37,448 bases of DNA from an uncultured bacterium (GCA_902803165.1 CADCOS010000032.1:1-37448); one strand, 5' to 3'; positions 23,844-32,664 are shown, counted from the stretch's first letter. Notes: generated by a model from the sequence alone, not told the origin. Translations and numbers: made by a program.

Positions 23844-24530
23844 ATGAAGAGATTTAAGTTTATTTTAATATTATTTACATTACTTTGTTTTACATCATTA
23901 AATGTTAACGCAAGTACATTTAAGGCAGATGCAAGAACGAAAAGAATTCCTGCGGGAACTCTGTTCAGATTGGAATTTTTAAATGGCGTCAGCACGTACT
24001 CAGGAGGGGTAGGTGATGCGTTTTCGGCAACATTAAAAAATGAGCAGGCAAATGATTCAGGAGTAATATTACCCCTAGGTTCCGTTGTCAGAGGAAGTAT
24101 CGGAGATGTAAAAACTTCAAAAAGATTTTCAAGAGGTGCAAAATTATATCTTGATTTCGATCACATCGTAACACCTACAGGACGTCAAATTCCGCTCGAC
24201 ATGGCTGTTTGCGCATTTGATAAAATTTATTTTGACGGAGGTTTATACAAAAATCTCGGTTACGGTGAAGCTTTAAAGAAAAATTATAACAGAGCTGTTG
24301 AAATAACAAAGAATTCTACAGAGTACGGCTTGAGCGTCAGAGATTCTCATCCAGGATTGCATTATTTAACGACTCCAGTATGCGCCATCGGCGGTTTCAT
24401 TGGCGGAGCCGGATATTTAATAGGGGACAGTATAGCTGATATTTTCAGAAAAGGAGAAGAGGTTCAAATTAACGCCGGCGATATTATCGACGTTAAACTC
24501 TTAAATCCGATTGATGTTCCGGTATATTAA
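23844..24530 (+). CDS. Exported protein of unknown function, possible VirB10/TrbI-like barrel
   Basis: The start is set at ATG 23844, which follows GGGGAG, rather than at an upstream in-frame TTG inside the promoter. The 228-aa protein opens with a signal peptide (KRFKFILILFTLLCFTSLNV, then NA before the mature Ser/Thr). The mature part has the pattern IPAGTLFRLEFLNGVSTYSG, then LPLGSVVRGSIGDV near residue 85, seen in periplasmic beta-barrel proteins of the VirB10/TrbI type, and a Gly-rich segment (IGGFIGGAGYLIGDS) near 185. It ends with a 4-base overlap with the convergent lpxB stop. Function is unknown. Confidence 0.75.
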   Translation: MKRFKFILILFTLLCFTSLNVNASTFKADARTKRIPAGTLFRLEFLNGVSTYSGGVGDAFSATLKNEQANDSGVILPLGSVVRGSIGDVKTSKRFSRGAKLYLDFDHIVTPTGRQIPLDMAVCAFDKIYFDGGLYKNLGYGEALKKNYNRAVEITKNSTEYGLSVRDSHPGLHYLTTPVCAIGGFIGGAGYLIGDSIADIFRKGEEVQINAGDIIDVKLLNPIDVPVY

Positions 24531-25651
24531 TCCGAGAGCATTTTTATAATACAATTTGCGGCTTCTGATGCAGAATATTTATCAGAAAGCAGTTCTCTTA
24601 CTTCACCTAATGCTTTAATGGTATTTTGCCTGTATTCTGAATTATAAAGCAACTTTTCGCTTTCATAACAAATGTTATCAGAAGTAAATTTAGTTTGTAC
24701 AAGTTCCGGAACTATATCTTTTCCTGTAATAATGTTAGGAAGAGAAACGTTTTTAATACATCGAACCATTAAATATATCAAATACAGAATCCAAGGCCCT
24801 TTATATCCTATTATCATAGGTGTTTGATATAATGATGCCTCGAGAGCTACAGTGCCGGATGCTAATATTAAAGAATCGGAAACACTTAGAAGCGCCTGAT
24901 TTTCACCCTTTATAACTTTGAAACCGGTATCTTTTATATATTTATCGAAAATTTTATCGTTTAAATTCGGTGCGTGAGAAATACAAATCTGAATTTCGGG
25001 GTGCAGCTTTTTTAATTTTTTAGCGCCGTTAATAAGAGTTTTAGCTAAAAACGCCAGTTCTAAAGGTCTTGAACCGGGGAAAACTGATACAAGAGGTTTG
25101 TTTAGGTCAAATCCGTGTTTTACGAAGAACTCATTTTTGTCAGCTTTCGGCAAAAGCTGCTTAATTAGAGGATGTCCGCAAAACTCAACATCTATACCGA
25201 AATTTTTGTATAAAGCCTCCTCAAAAGGAAAGATACAAAGTACCTTATCCACATATTTTTTTATTTTTTTAATACGCCATTTTCTGCTTGCCCAAACCTG
25301 AGGCGGAATATAATCTACAATCTTTATTCCGCTTCCTTTTAATCTTTTTGCGACTCTTAAATTGAATGTTCCGTAGTCAATTAACAAAACTAAGTCAGGC
25401 TTATAAACGTTCAAAAGATAATCACAAACATTTTTTTCCAAACATAAGTGATCGATTGCCATTTTTAAGCTAATGCCAAAGGCAGACATTTTTGAATGGT
25501 CGTGAAAAATTTTTGCTCCCGCGTTTTTAAGATTTTCTCCGCCGATGGCTTGTATTTCAATATCAGGACATTTTTCCTTTAAAATAGCAGCGACTTTGCC
25601 GCCATGTATATCTCCGGAATACTCTCCTGTTATAATAAAAACTTTTTTCAT
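24527..25651 (-). CDS. lpxB: Lipid-A-disaccharide synthase
   Basis: LpxB (GT19) condenses lipid X with UDP-2,3-diacylglucosamine to form the lipid A disaccharide at the cytoplasmic face of the inner membrane. The 374-aa protein begins with ITGEYSGDIHGGKV (residues 6-19) and IQAIGGENLKNAGAK; it has PPQVWASRKWRIKKI near 140, VFPGSRPLEL near 190 and the SGTVALEASLYQTPMIIGYK donor-site segment near 262-281. All are diagnostic. It is cotranscribed downstream of lpxI with a 4-base gap. Pairing with LpxI supplies both of its substrates. Confidence 0.97.
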   Translation of the reverse strand: MKKVFIITGEYSGDIHGGKVAAILKEKCPDIEIQAIGGENLKNAGAKIFHDHSKMSAFGISLKMAIDHLCLEKNVCDYLLNVYKPDLVLLIDYGTFNLRVAKRLKGSGIKIVDYIPPQVWASRKWRIKKIKKYVDKVLCIFPFEEALYKNFGIDVEFCGHPLIKQLLPKADKNEFFVKHGFDLNKPLVSVFPGSRPLELAFLAKTLINGAKKLKKLHPEIQICISHAPNLNDKIFDKYIKDTGFKVIKGENQALLSVSDSLILASGTVALEASLYQTPMIIGYKGPWILYLIYLMVRCIKNVSLPNIITGKDIVPELVQTKFTSDNICYESEKLLYNSEYRQNTIKALGEVRELLSDKYSASEAANCIIKMLSD

Positions 25652-25655
25652 AACT

Positions 25656-26471
25656 TTATACTGCCATTACAACGATATTATTTTTATCTGCGTATTTAAT
25701 AACTTCGTCTTTATCTACAATAATAGTTTCGCCTGCTTCTACCGCAATTAAATCAGCCTTGTACTTTTTCATTATCTTTAGAGTTTTTAAACCTATTGCA
25801 GGAATATCAAACCTTTTATCCTGAGCCGGTTTTGCGACTTTTATAACTCTTGCCGCACTTTTAGCAAGTTTACCGCCTCTTTTAATACAATTATCCGTAC
25901 CTTCAATGGCTTCTACCGCCATAATCATTTTGTCTTTAATAACTACTGACTGACCTATATCAAGCTTTCCTGTTTCTTTTGCAAGCCAATATCCGTAATT
26001 TACATCCTCTACCTGTTCCGCTGTCGGCTGAACCTTCCCTAAAACGCCTGAAGGAATCATAAGGTTTTTAATAAATAAAGTTTGGTCTAAAACGGTCACC
26101 CCTATTTTTTCAAGCTCTTCGATTATCATAAGCATCACTTTATCATCATTCAATCTTATTGCTTTTTTTACAAAATCCAAAGCTCTTGAGTCAAACTTAG
26201 GTCGTTTTATTATAACTGTTTTACTTACCTTTCCTAAAAATGTCAGCTGCGTAATCCCTTCACTTTTTATAACTTTTTCTATTTTTAGAACTTCTCCGGG
26301 ACAGAATGAATAAACTTTTGAGCAATATTTTTTTAATTGTCTGTAATTATCATCAGACAGCGATATACAAACAACATCAAAGCCGTTTTCTTTTGCATAT
26401 TGAGCCATTTTTACGGGAAGAAGCCCGTCTCCGGCAATTAAACCTTGTTTATGCTCTAAAACAACTGACAT
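25656..26471 (-). CDS. lpxI: UDP-2,3-diacylglucosamine diphosphatase LpxI
   Basis: LpxI hydrolyses UDP-2,3-diacylglucosamine to lipid X, replacing LpxH in lineages without it. The 271-aa protein shows GLIAGDGLLPVKMAQYAK near residues 10-27, the catalytic-domain segment KDKMIMAVEAIEGTDNCIKR near 200-219, KPAQDKRFDIPAIGLKT and AVEAGETIIVDKDEVI near the C-terminus, all typical of the family. AGAGGAGG precedes the ATG. The lpxI-lpxB pairing is common and supports lipid A synthesis here. Confidence 0.95.
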   Translation of the reverse strand: MSVVLEHKQGLIAGDGLLPVKMAQYAKENGFDVVCISLSDDNYRQLKKYCSKVYSFCPGEVLKIEKVIKSEGITQLTFLGKVSKTVIIKRPKFDSRALDFVKKAIRLNDDKVMLMIIEELEKIGVTVLDQTLFIKNLMIPSGVLGKVQPTAEQVEDVNYGYWLAKETGKLDIGQSVVIKDKMIMAVEAIEGTDNCIKRGGKLAKSAARVIKVAKPAQDKRFDIPAIGLKTLKIMKKYKADLIAVEAGETIIVDKDEVIKYADKNNIVVMAV

Positions 26472-26627
26472 TATACTAAAACCTCCTCTATACTCGGATG
26501 AGTTAATAATACTATAAAAAATCTTTTTTTTTTAGCTTTTGTTAATTATTATTAAAAAACTTACTTTATTTTTTTCAAATTTTATAGTAAATTATAGTTA
26601 TATACTAGTAAAATAGAAGTGTGCTTT

Positions 26628-27377
26628 ATGAATAATGATGAAAAGAAAATACTTATAAAAATAATTGCAATCGTTTTGGTTGTATTTTATTTTGCGATGC
26701 CACCGCATAATAAAATTGCACAATGGGGATTCGTTTTTAACAATATTGCCCGTTTTTTTGAATCCAGTCCGGCTAATATGGAAAAGACAGAATACTTGTT
26801 TCACCGCAATAATGCTATATACTTAGTCAGAATGGATAATAAAATTGCTGCTTTAAGAGAAATGGATAAAGCAGTTGCTACTTTTCCGGTATCACTTCCC
26901 GATGAGCAATTGTATTCTTTATATAGCGAAAGAGCAAAAGTAAGATTGTACTACGGCGATTATAAAGGCGCTCTTACAGATTATTTGCGTAATCCGAACC
27001 CAAATATGAATGATATGCTAAAAATAGCAATGCTGTTCAAAAAAGAAGGCAAACGCAAGACTGCTGTTTCATACTGTAATAAAATAATAGAAATGGATAT
27101 CAGAGCCTACGCAGGATATGCCTGCATGGCGGATGTATACGCTGATGCCGGCAAATACGAATCTTCCGTAACTATAATGGATTTGTTGATTGACAGATGC
27201 CCAAATAAAGCAAGATATCATTGGGATAGAGCAATGTATAAAGAAAAAATGGGCGACATTAAAGGCGCAGAAGAGGATCGCCAAAAAGCTGACGAATTGT
27301 CCGCCGGCTATGTTAACACAAATTCTATAACAGAGGAAGCTCTCAAACCAAAGGTTTTGGATTTGACTATTTCGTAA
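26628..27377 (+). CDS. Membrane-anchored TPR-repeat protein
   Basis: The ATG at 26628 is preferred over an in-frame GTG at 26619. The 249-aa protein has one N-terminal membrane helix (ILIKIIAIVLVVFYFAM near residues 8-24) as a signal anchor, then a helical domain outside or inside the membrane with three to four TPR-like repeats (YSERAKVRLYYGDYKGALTD, YAGYACMADVYADAGKYESS, YHWDRAMYKEKMGDIKGAEE). No catalytic motif is visible. A promoter-like TATACT (26601-26606) lies upstream. Its role is unknown; it could be a scaffold for envelope assembly. Confidence 0.8.
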   Translation: MNNDEKKILIKIIAIVLVVFYFAMPPHNKIAQWGFVFNNIARFFESSPANMEKTEYLFHRNNAIYLVRMDNKIAALREMDKAVATFPVSLPDEQLYSLYSERAKVRLYYGDYKGALTDYLRNPNPNMNDMLKIAMLFKKEGKRKTAVSYCNKIIEMDIRAYAGYACMADVYADAGKYESSVTIMDLLIDRCPNKARYHWDRAMYKEKMGDIKGAEEDRQKADELSAGYVNTNSITEEALKPKVLDLTIS

Positions 27378-27393
27378 ATCTTTATAATAAATT

Positions 27394-27408
27394 AATATTC
27401 TGAATATT
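27394..27408. promoter_or_regulatory. 15-bp perfect palindrome upstream of nadB
   Basis: AATATTC (27394-27400), a central T and GAATATT (27402-27408) form a perfect palindrome between the TPR gene and nadB. The one-base centre makes it a poor hairpin, so a dimeric repressor site is more likely than a terminator, although seven T follow on the right. Confidence 0.35.
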
Positions 27409-27447
27409 TTTTTGTTTTAAAATAGATATACAGACAAGAGGTTGTAT

Positions 27448-29076
27448 ATGAAACATTCGGAGTATTCGGCAGTTATAGTTGGAAGCGGTGCAGCAGGATT
27501 GTTTGCCGCACTTAAATTGTCGTCTCAAATAACTTTACCTGACGGAATTTTAATTGTAACAAAATCAACTATCGGTGAAAGTAACTCTAAATACGCACAA
27601 GGTGGTATTGTTGGTGTATTACACCAAAACAAAGAAGACAACGTTGAATCTCATATAGAAGATACCCTTAGAGCAGGTGCAGGATTGAGTGACAAAAAAG
27701 TCGTTAAATATATTTCTGAACTTTCTGATACCGTAATCAATGACTTAATAACTTACGGTGTTAAATTTGATAAAGATAAATTCGGGAACCTTAATTTTAC
27801 ACTGGAAGCAGCTCATTCACACAGACGCATATTGCACTCCGGAGGAGATGCGACAGGCAAAGGAATTGTAGATGCTCTTTGCAAAAAAGTTGAAGAGGAT
27901 TCCAATATTACCGTTTTAGAAAATACCATGGCAGTTGAACTGCTTATAAATTCTAACAATGAAACTAAAGGGCTTATTATATATAATTCTCTAACAGGAG
28001 AACATGAAATTGTCTATTCTTCTGCCGTAATATTAGCTACAGGCGGAGTTGGACAAGTATACAAATACACAACAAATCCGGAAGGAGCAACAGGAGACGG
28101 ACTTGATTTGGCATACAATGCGGGTGCAATAATTCAAGATATGGAATTTATTCAGTTTCACCCTACTGCTTTGGCTTTAACGCCAAAAAGCAAAGAACGT
28201 TTCTTGATATCAGAAGCTGTAAGAGGAGAAGGGGCTAAACTTATAGACAGTTCCGGCAAAGAATTTATGTCCAAATATCACGATAAAAGAGAACTTGCAC
28301 CCAGAGATATTGTAACAAGAGCGATTTATTCAGAAATGAAAAAATCTCATACAACAAACATGTTTTTAAATGCTTCTGTAATAGACAAAAATAAACTTGC
28401 AGAAAGATTTCCGACAATATCAAAAAAATGTTCAGTAAATGGTATTGATATTTCATCATCACCAATTCCTGTTGCGCCCGCTGCACATTATACTATGGGC
28501 GGAATTAAAGCTACAGTTGAAGGTAAAACTTCAATATCAGGTTTGTATGCTATCGGTGAAGCAGCCTCAACCGGATTACACGGTGCAAACAGATTAGCAA
28601 GCAACTCTTTGTTAGAATGCGTAGTTTGCGCTTACGAACTTGCGGATTACCTGTCTTTTGCCAATCTTGAAACACCTAAAATCATAGACAATGCCATTAT
28701 GCAAACAATTGGTATTTATTCAAAACCTCTAACTGATATTGAATATAATATACCCGAACTTAAACAAAAACTAAAAGATTTAATGTGGAATAAAGCAGGT
28801 ATAATCCGTAATGAGAGAGATTTAAAATCTGCAATATCTGAAATAGAAACAATGAAAGCCAATTTTAAACGAGAACGCAAGTGTGCTAACATACAAGAAT
28901 ATGAATACAGAAATATGCTTACTGCCGCACAACTGATAACAGAAAGCGCTCTAAACAGAACAGAATCTGTAGGTGCGCATTCAAGGGAAGATTTTAAAAA
29001 CAGTATACAGAATGAAGCGAAACATTCTAATATAAAAAAATGTAATAACACGGAGATTGTTGAATATGTTGGATAA
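27448..29076 (+). CDS. nadB: L-aspartate oxidase
   Basis: NadB is an FAD enzyme converting aspartate to iminoaspartate, the first step of NAD synthesis de novo. In anaerobes fumarate may replace oxygen as acceptor. The 542-aa protein has the FAD motif VGSGAAGLFAALKL (about residues 11-24), KYAQGGIVGVLH, AHSHRRILHSGGDATGKGI near 128-146, QFHPTAL near 233, HYTMGGIKA near 345 and GANRLASNSLLECVV near 375. The ATG at 27448 follows AAGAGG at 6 nt; a TTG six bases upstream is in frame. nadC overlaps its 3' end. Quinolinate synthase nadA is not in this window. Confidence 0.95.
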   Translation: MKHSEYSAVIVGSGAAGLFAALKLSSQITLPDGILIVTKSTIGESNSKYAQGGIVGVLHQNKEDNVESHIEDTLRAGAGLSDKKVVKYISELSDTVINDLITYGVKFDKDKFGNLNFTLEAAHSHRRILHSGGDATGKGIVDALCKKVEEDSNITVLENTMAVELLINSNNETKGLIIYNSLTGEHEIVYSSAVILATGGVGQVYKYTTNPEGATGDGLDLAYNAGAIIQDMEFIQFHPTALALTPKSKERFLISEAVRGEGAKLIDSSGKEFMSKYHDKRELAPRDIVTRAIYSEMKKSHTTNMFLNASVIDKNKLAERFPTISKKCSVNGIDISSSPIPVAPAAHYTMGGIKATVEGKTSISGLYAIGEAASTGLHGANRLASNSLLECVVCAYELADYLSFANLETPKIIDNAIMQTIGIYSKPLTDIEYNIPELKQKLKDLMWNKAGIIRNERDLKSAISEIETMKANFKRERKCANIQEYEYRNMLTAAQLITESALNRTESVGAHSREDFKNSIQNEAKHSNIKKCNNTEIVEYVG

Positions 29077-29899
29077 ATTTTATATAGAAGACCATATAAA
29101 AAAAGCTTTAGCTGAAGATATAGGCTTTGGGGACATTACGACTGATTATCTTACAAACGAAAATGATACTATGAGTTGCGAACTTAATTCAAGAACCGAA
29201 GGTATTTTTTGCGGAAAATCAGTTTTTGAAACAGTTTTTAAAGTTTTGTCAGACAAAGTTGAAATAAATTTTTATAAAAATGACGGGGATAAAATCAGCA
29301 AAGGCGACAAAATTGCCGACATAAAAGGTCCCGCAAAATATATTTTATTGGGAGAAAGAACAGCTCTCAACTACGTTCAAAGAATGAGCGGAATTGCAAC
29401 AGAAACTAATAAATACCAAAAAGCTATAGGTAACTATAAAGCAAAAATTGTTGATACAAGAAAAACAACACCACTATTTAGGGCTTTTGAAAAATATGCC
29501 GTAAAAACCGGAGGCGGAAGCCTGCACAGATTTAACCTATCAGATTGCGCCATGATAAAAGATAATCATATTAAATACTCCGGTTCTATAACTAAAGCAG
29601 TTGAAGAATTAAAAAAGAATATTTCTCATGCACATAAAATAGAAGTAGAGTGTGACACAAAAGACCAGGTTAAAGAAGCTCTTTCTTGCAAAGCTGATAT
29701 TATAATGCTCGATAATATGACGATTGAACAAATGAAAGACTGCGTCAAACTTATCAATGGACAAGCAATTGTCGAAGCAAGCGGAAATGTAAATCTTACA
29801 ACCGTATCAGAAATAGCTTCTACAGGTGTCGATATAATATCCTCAAGCGCTATAGTAGCTAAAGCACCAACACTTGATTTAGGGCTTGATTGCAAATAA
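29066..29899 (+). CDS. nadC: Nicotinate-nucleotide diphosphorylase (quinolinate phosphoribosyltransferase)
   Basis: NadC converts quinolinate and PRPP to nicotinate mononucleotide. The 277-aa protein carries ALAEDIGFGDITTDYL near residues 12-27, GERTALNYVQRMSGIAT near 97-113, the substrate-binding VDTRKTTPLFRAFEKYAV near 129-146, then HRFNLSDCAMIKDNH and the late EVECDTKDQVKEAL and EASGNVNLTTV segments. The ATG at 29066 lies inside nadB (11-base overlap) with GGAG upstream, so the two are translationally coupled. Its stop is 1 base from the convergent fliA stop. Confidence 0.96.
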   Translation: MLDKFYIEDHIKKALAEDIGFGDITTDYLTNENDTMSCELNSRTEGIFCGKSVFETVFKVLSDKVEINFYKNDGDKISKGDKIADIKGPAKYILLGERTALNYVQRMSGIATETNKYQKAIGNYKAKIVDTRKTTPLFRAFEKYAVKTGGGSLHRFNLSDCAMIKDNHIKYSGSITKAVEELKKNISHAHKIEVECDTKDQVKEALSCKADIIMLDNMTIEQMKDCVKLINGQAIVEASGNVNLTTVSEIASTGVDIISSSAIVAKAPTLDLGLDCK

Positions 29900-29900
29900 A

Positions 29901-30752
29901 TTATATAATACTCTTTTTTAATCTTACAGAACGGTTTTCGCTCAACAAGTTTTTAAGTTTCATAATAGCTTGAGCATGAAGTTGAGAAACTCTTGATTCT
30001 GAAATATTAATTGCATCGCCGATTTCTTTCAAGGTCATATTTTCGTGATAATAAAGAACCATAATAGTTCTTTCTCTTTCAGGTAAACGTTTCAAAGCCT
30101 CCTCCAATTCCTTTTTTACATTATCGCTTTCAAGTTGTTCATGAGGAGTTTTGTTACTTGAATCTTCTATAGTATCAATTATCTCCAAATCCCCGTCGGA
30201 AGCGCCCTTTTTATCATATATAGAAGTTATCGTTGTATCTTCTGCTATTATTTGTTCTACTTTTTCTTTTTCAATACCTAAATAATTTGCTATTTCAGTA
30301 TTTGTAGCAGCCCTTCCGAATTGTTTTTTCAATTCATCCTGAGCCTCTTTTACGTCACGTATTTTTCTTCTTATACTTCTCGGAAGAAAATCTTGTGAAC
30401 GAACTTTATCTATAATACAGCCTCTGATTCTTATTAATGCATAAGTCTCAAATCTGGCACCCATTTTGGGCGAATATTTTTCAACGGCATCAATAAGACC
30501 TTCAATACCATAACTTGAAATATCTTCATATGAGAAAGTAGGAGGGAGAGCAACCTTAACCCTGCCTACAACATATCTTGTTAAATATATATATTGCAAA
30601 ATGAGCTCATCACGAATTGACTTATTCTCGTGATCTTCAAAATATTTAGACCACAAATCCGCCAATTCTTCATTGGATATTCTTTTTATTTTGCTGTAAG
30701 AAATTAATTCTAAATCCTGTTCCATCCCATTTAGTCCAATGTGTTGCTCCAT
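29901..30752 (-). CDS. fliA: FliA/WhiG-family (sigma-28) sigma factor
   Basis: This alternative sigma factor is of the type that directs late flagellar genes. The 283-aa protein has region 2 (LILQYIYLTRYVVGRV, FSYEDISSYGIEGLIDAV), the family-specific RIRGCIIDKVRSQDFLPRSI (about residues 107-126, regions 2.4-3.0), region 3 (NTEIANYLGIEKEKVEQII) and region 4 (LPERERTIMVLYYHENMTL, then GDAINISESRVSQLHAQA near 240-257). Start choice is uncertain: ATG 30752 overlaps a TATAAT box on the same strand, whereas ATG 30725 would give a short leader. Flagellin and fliD nearby carry housekeeping-like -10 boxes, so its regulon is not obvious here. Confidence 0.93.
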   Translation of the reverse strand: MEQHIGLNGMEQDLELISYSKIKRISNEELADLWSKYFEDHENKSIRDELILQYIYLTRYVVGRVKVALPPTFSYEDISSYGIEGLIDAVEKYSPKMGARFETYALIRIRGCIIDKVRSQDFLPRSIRRKIRDVKEAQDELKKQFGRAATNTEIANYLGIEKEKVEQIIAEDTTITSIYDKKGASDGDLEIIDTIEDSSNKTPHEQLESDNVKKELEEALKRLPERERTIMVLYYHENMTLKEIGDAINISESRVSQLHAQAIMKLKNLLSENRSVRLKKSII

Positions 30753-30870
30753 TATATTTTAGCTTTTTTAATCAAAAACTTTATCGTTTGTTTGGATGAA
30801 ATTGTTAAGATTTGTTAAATTATATATTTTAAATTAGCAATTTAATAAAAAATAAATACTTATTATATAT

Positions 30871-30891
30871 ACAGGGATACTAACAGGGATA
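30871..30891 (+). repeat. Short direct repeat
   Basis: ACAGGGATA occurs at 30871-30879 and again at 30883-30891 (period 12), just downstream of an AT-rich TATTATATAT stretch that could be a forward -10 box. Confidence 0.6.
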
Positions 30892-30991
30892 TTAAAAGTT
30901 ACTGAAATTTTGTTCACAATTCACATATTTTCACATACTACACTTCACACACATTAAGTTTTTAGAGTCAATTGAAATGACTCTTTTTTTT
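30873..30991 (+). ncRNA. Candidate small RNA ending in an orphan forward terminator
   Basis: This region lies between two reverse-strand genes, yet it ends with a forward terminator (30964-30991). A transcript starting after the TATTATATAT stretch (30861-30870) would be about 120 nt and contain the second ACAGGGATA copy plus four TTCACA motifs (30913, 30920, 30930, 30944). No convincing -35 box is seen, and no known RNA family is recognised. This is a hypothesis based on layout. Confidence 0.35.
30964..30991 (+). terminator. Forward rho-independent terminator without an upstream forward gene
   Basis: AGAGTCA (30964-30970) pairs perfectly with TGACTCT (30978-30984) across a 7-nt loop, and seven T follow. 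On the minus strand the stem is preceded, not followed, by the T-complement run, so it does not fit the reverse gene at 31014-32540. Confidence 0.8.
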
Positions 30992-31013
30992 GTGTAAAAA
31001 ATTAAACAGCGAA

Positions 31014-32540
31014 CTACACCGATGTCTTTATGTTTGACTCAGTTCTCTTTGAACTATTATTTTTTATTGCCAAGCCTTTTTTTAAAACTTGCTCAACTTG
31101 ATTAAATACGCTGTCCCAATCGCCTATAGATTTTTGTCTGAATAATTTTACACTATCATACCAATCAGAGCGGCTCATATCATCGTGCCATCTCCAATTG
31201 ACTTCGTATGGCAAAAGTATGAAACAAGGAATTCCCAGTGCACCTGCAAGATGCGCAAGGGATGTATCATTACAAATTACAAGATCTAAGTTTGACAGAG
31301 CTGCTGCGGTTTGAGAAAAATCAATAAGCTCACAGCCAATATCCGTGATATCATATTTATCCGTTAATTTCTTTAATTCTTCAGCTCCTTCAAATGTTTG
31401 GAAAGAATAAAATTTTGTTCCTTCAAGCTCAATTAAAGGAGAAAAAGCTTCGGTTGGGATTACCCTATCCATATCGTAATAAGTATTTCCCTGCCACTTT
31501 ATACCTATTTTTAATTTATCATTATCAAAATACTTATTTTTATATTCATCCGCCAAATTTTGATCAAAATTCAAATAGCCTTCGGAAGCTTCGAACACCG
31601 ATTTTCCTTTCAAGCCTAAAACATAAGGTAGACTTAAAATCGGACAATGAACATCAAAATCCATATTTTGTTCAGGAATAAAACCGTCTATAAGTTCATC
31701 TATACCTAAATTGCTTTTTTCAAACAAAGGAACCAACGGTCTTTGAGGATAAAAAACGAGTTTTTTACATCTTTTTTTAGCTAACGGCAAGTATCTTGAA
31801 AACATAATAACATCGCCAAAACCTGCCTCATAATATACAAAAAGCGTCTTATCTTTGATATTTTCACCTTTCCACAATTTATCTTTTGACGCCAAGTTTG
31901 GATACGTTTTATTCTGAAGAGCAATGGCAGTCTCCCTGCATAACCTGTTTTCAAAATATTTTAAACCTTTATCATAATTTTTTGTCCTCATTAATGCAAT
32001 TGAATAAAAATACTCTGTATCTTTATCGTTAGGTTTAAGTTTATTACAAATTTTTAATGCCGAAACCGCACTTTTACCATTACCTTCTATTTCATATAAA
32101 TGCGCTAAATTAAACCATGCCTGATATGAAGACGGATTAATTTTAAGAGCCTTTTCATATACCGAAATAGCCTTTTTTATCTGTTTTAAATTCTTATACG
32201 CAAGAGCTATGTTGAATAACAGCGAAAAATTTTTAGGATAATTTTCTAAAACATCTTTTTCGCAACTGATTATTTCATCATAATCTTCATTTCTTATATA
32301 TGCTTGGAAAAGTGTTTCGTAAAAATATTCACATGGAGACAGGAATATTGCTTTTTTAACCCAATCTATAGATTCTGCCACATCGTTTTGTTGAAGCTTT
32401 AACACACCCATTAGATTATAAACTTCCGCATTATCCGGATTTAATTCCAAAGCCTCTTTATAAGCCGATTCAGCCTCTATAAATTTCCCGCTTTGATGAT
32501 AGTCAAAACCCTTGTTAATTATATCGTTAATTGTTGGCAT
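31014..32540 (-). CDS. TPR-repeat glycosyltransferase (GT9-like C-terminal domain)
   Basis: The 508-aa protein combines an N-terminal TPR array (about residues 1-200; repeats such as AESAYKEALELNPDNAEVYN and AISVYEKALKINPSSYQAWF) with a C-terminal glycosyltransferase-9-like fold. That domain has VYYEAGFGDVIMFSRYLPL near 235-253, IGIKWQGN near 346 and the nucleotide-sugar site LDLVICNDTSLAHLAGALG near 420-438. Such fusions are cytoplasmic enzymes that modify proteins or surface glycans. A GGAGGG ribosome binding site and a TATAAT box (32565-32560, minus strand) precede the ATG. The FliA-type sigma gene lies 261 bases downstream on the same strand, so flagellin glycosylation is a possible role, but this is inference. 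Confidence 0.85.
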   Translation of the reverse strand: MPTINDIINKGFDYHQSGKFIEAESAYKEALELNPDNAEVYNLMGVLKLQQNDVAESIDWVKKAIFLSPCEYFYETLFQAYIRNEDYDEIISCEKDVLENYPKNFSLLFNIALAYKNLKQIKKAISVYEKALKINPSSYQAWFNLAHLYEIEGNGKSAVSALKICNKLKPNDKDTEYFYSIALMRTKNYDKGLKYFENRLCRETAIALQNKTYPNLASKDKLWKGENIKDKTLFVYYEAGFGDVIMFSRYLPLAKKRCKKLVFYPQRPLVPLFEKSNLGIDELIDGFIPEQNMDFDVHCPILSLPYVLGLKGKSVFEASEGYLNFDQNLADEYKNKYFDNDKLKIGIKWQGNTYYDMDRVIPTEAFSPLIELEGTKFYSFQTFEGAEELKKLTDKYDITDIGCELIDFSQTAAALSNLDLVICNDTSLAHLAGALGIPCFILLPYEVNWRWHDDMSRSDWYDSVKLFRQKSIGDWDSVFNQVEQVLKKGLAIKNNSSKRTESNIKTSV

Positions 32541-32604
32541 AATATTCCCTCCATAATAGATTATAATAAATAATAATTAACACTTGAATCGGTTGTTTAA
32601 AGTA

Positions 32605-32636
32605 ATTTAAAAAACCTCCCGGTTACGGGAGGTTTT
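32605..32636 (-). terminator. Terminator of the lysC operon
   Basis: AAAACCTCCCG (32611-32621) pairs perfectly with CGGGAGGTTTT (32626-32636) across a GTTA loop. On the minus strand a run of T follows, ending the lysC and NTF2-like transcript. The symmetry lets it also work on the plus strand. Confidence 0.95.
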
Positions 32637-32664
32637 AGTTTAATATTTATTTTTTCGGTTATCT

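Noticed and set aside
28716-29051. 111-aa Cys/Ser-rich reverse frame inside nadB
   Set aside because: It is a shadow of the conserved nadB coding frame; no upstream signals support it.
30913-30949. Four TTCACA motifs as a possible CRISPR or repeat array
   Set aside because: The units are only 6 bases with spacers of 1 to 8 bases, which does not fit a CRISPR array. They are reported only as a feature of the candidate small RNA.
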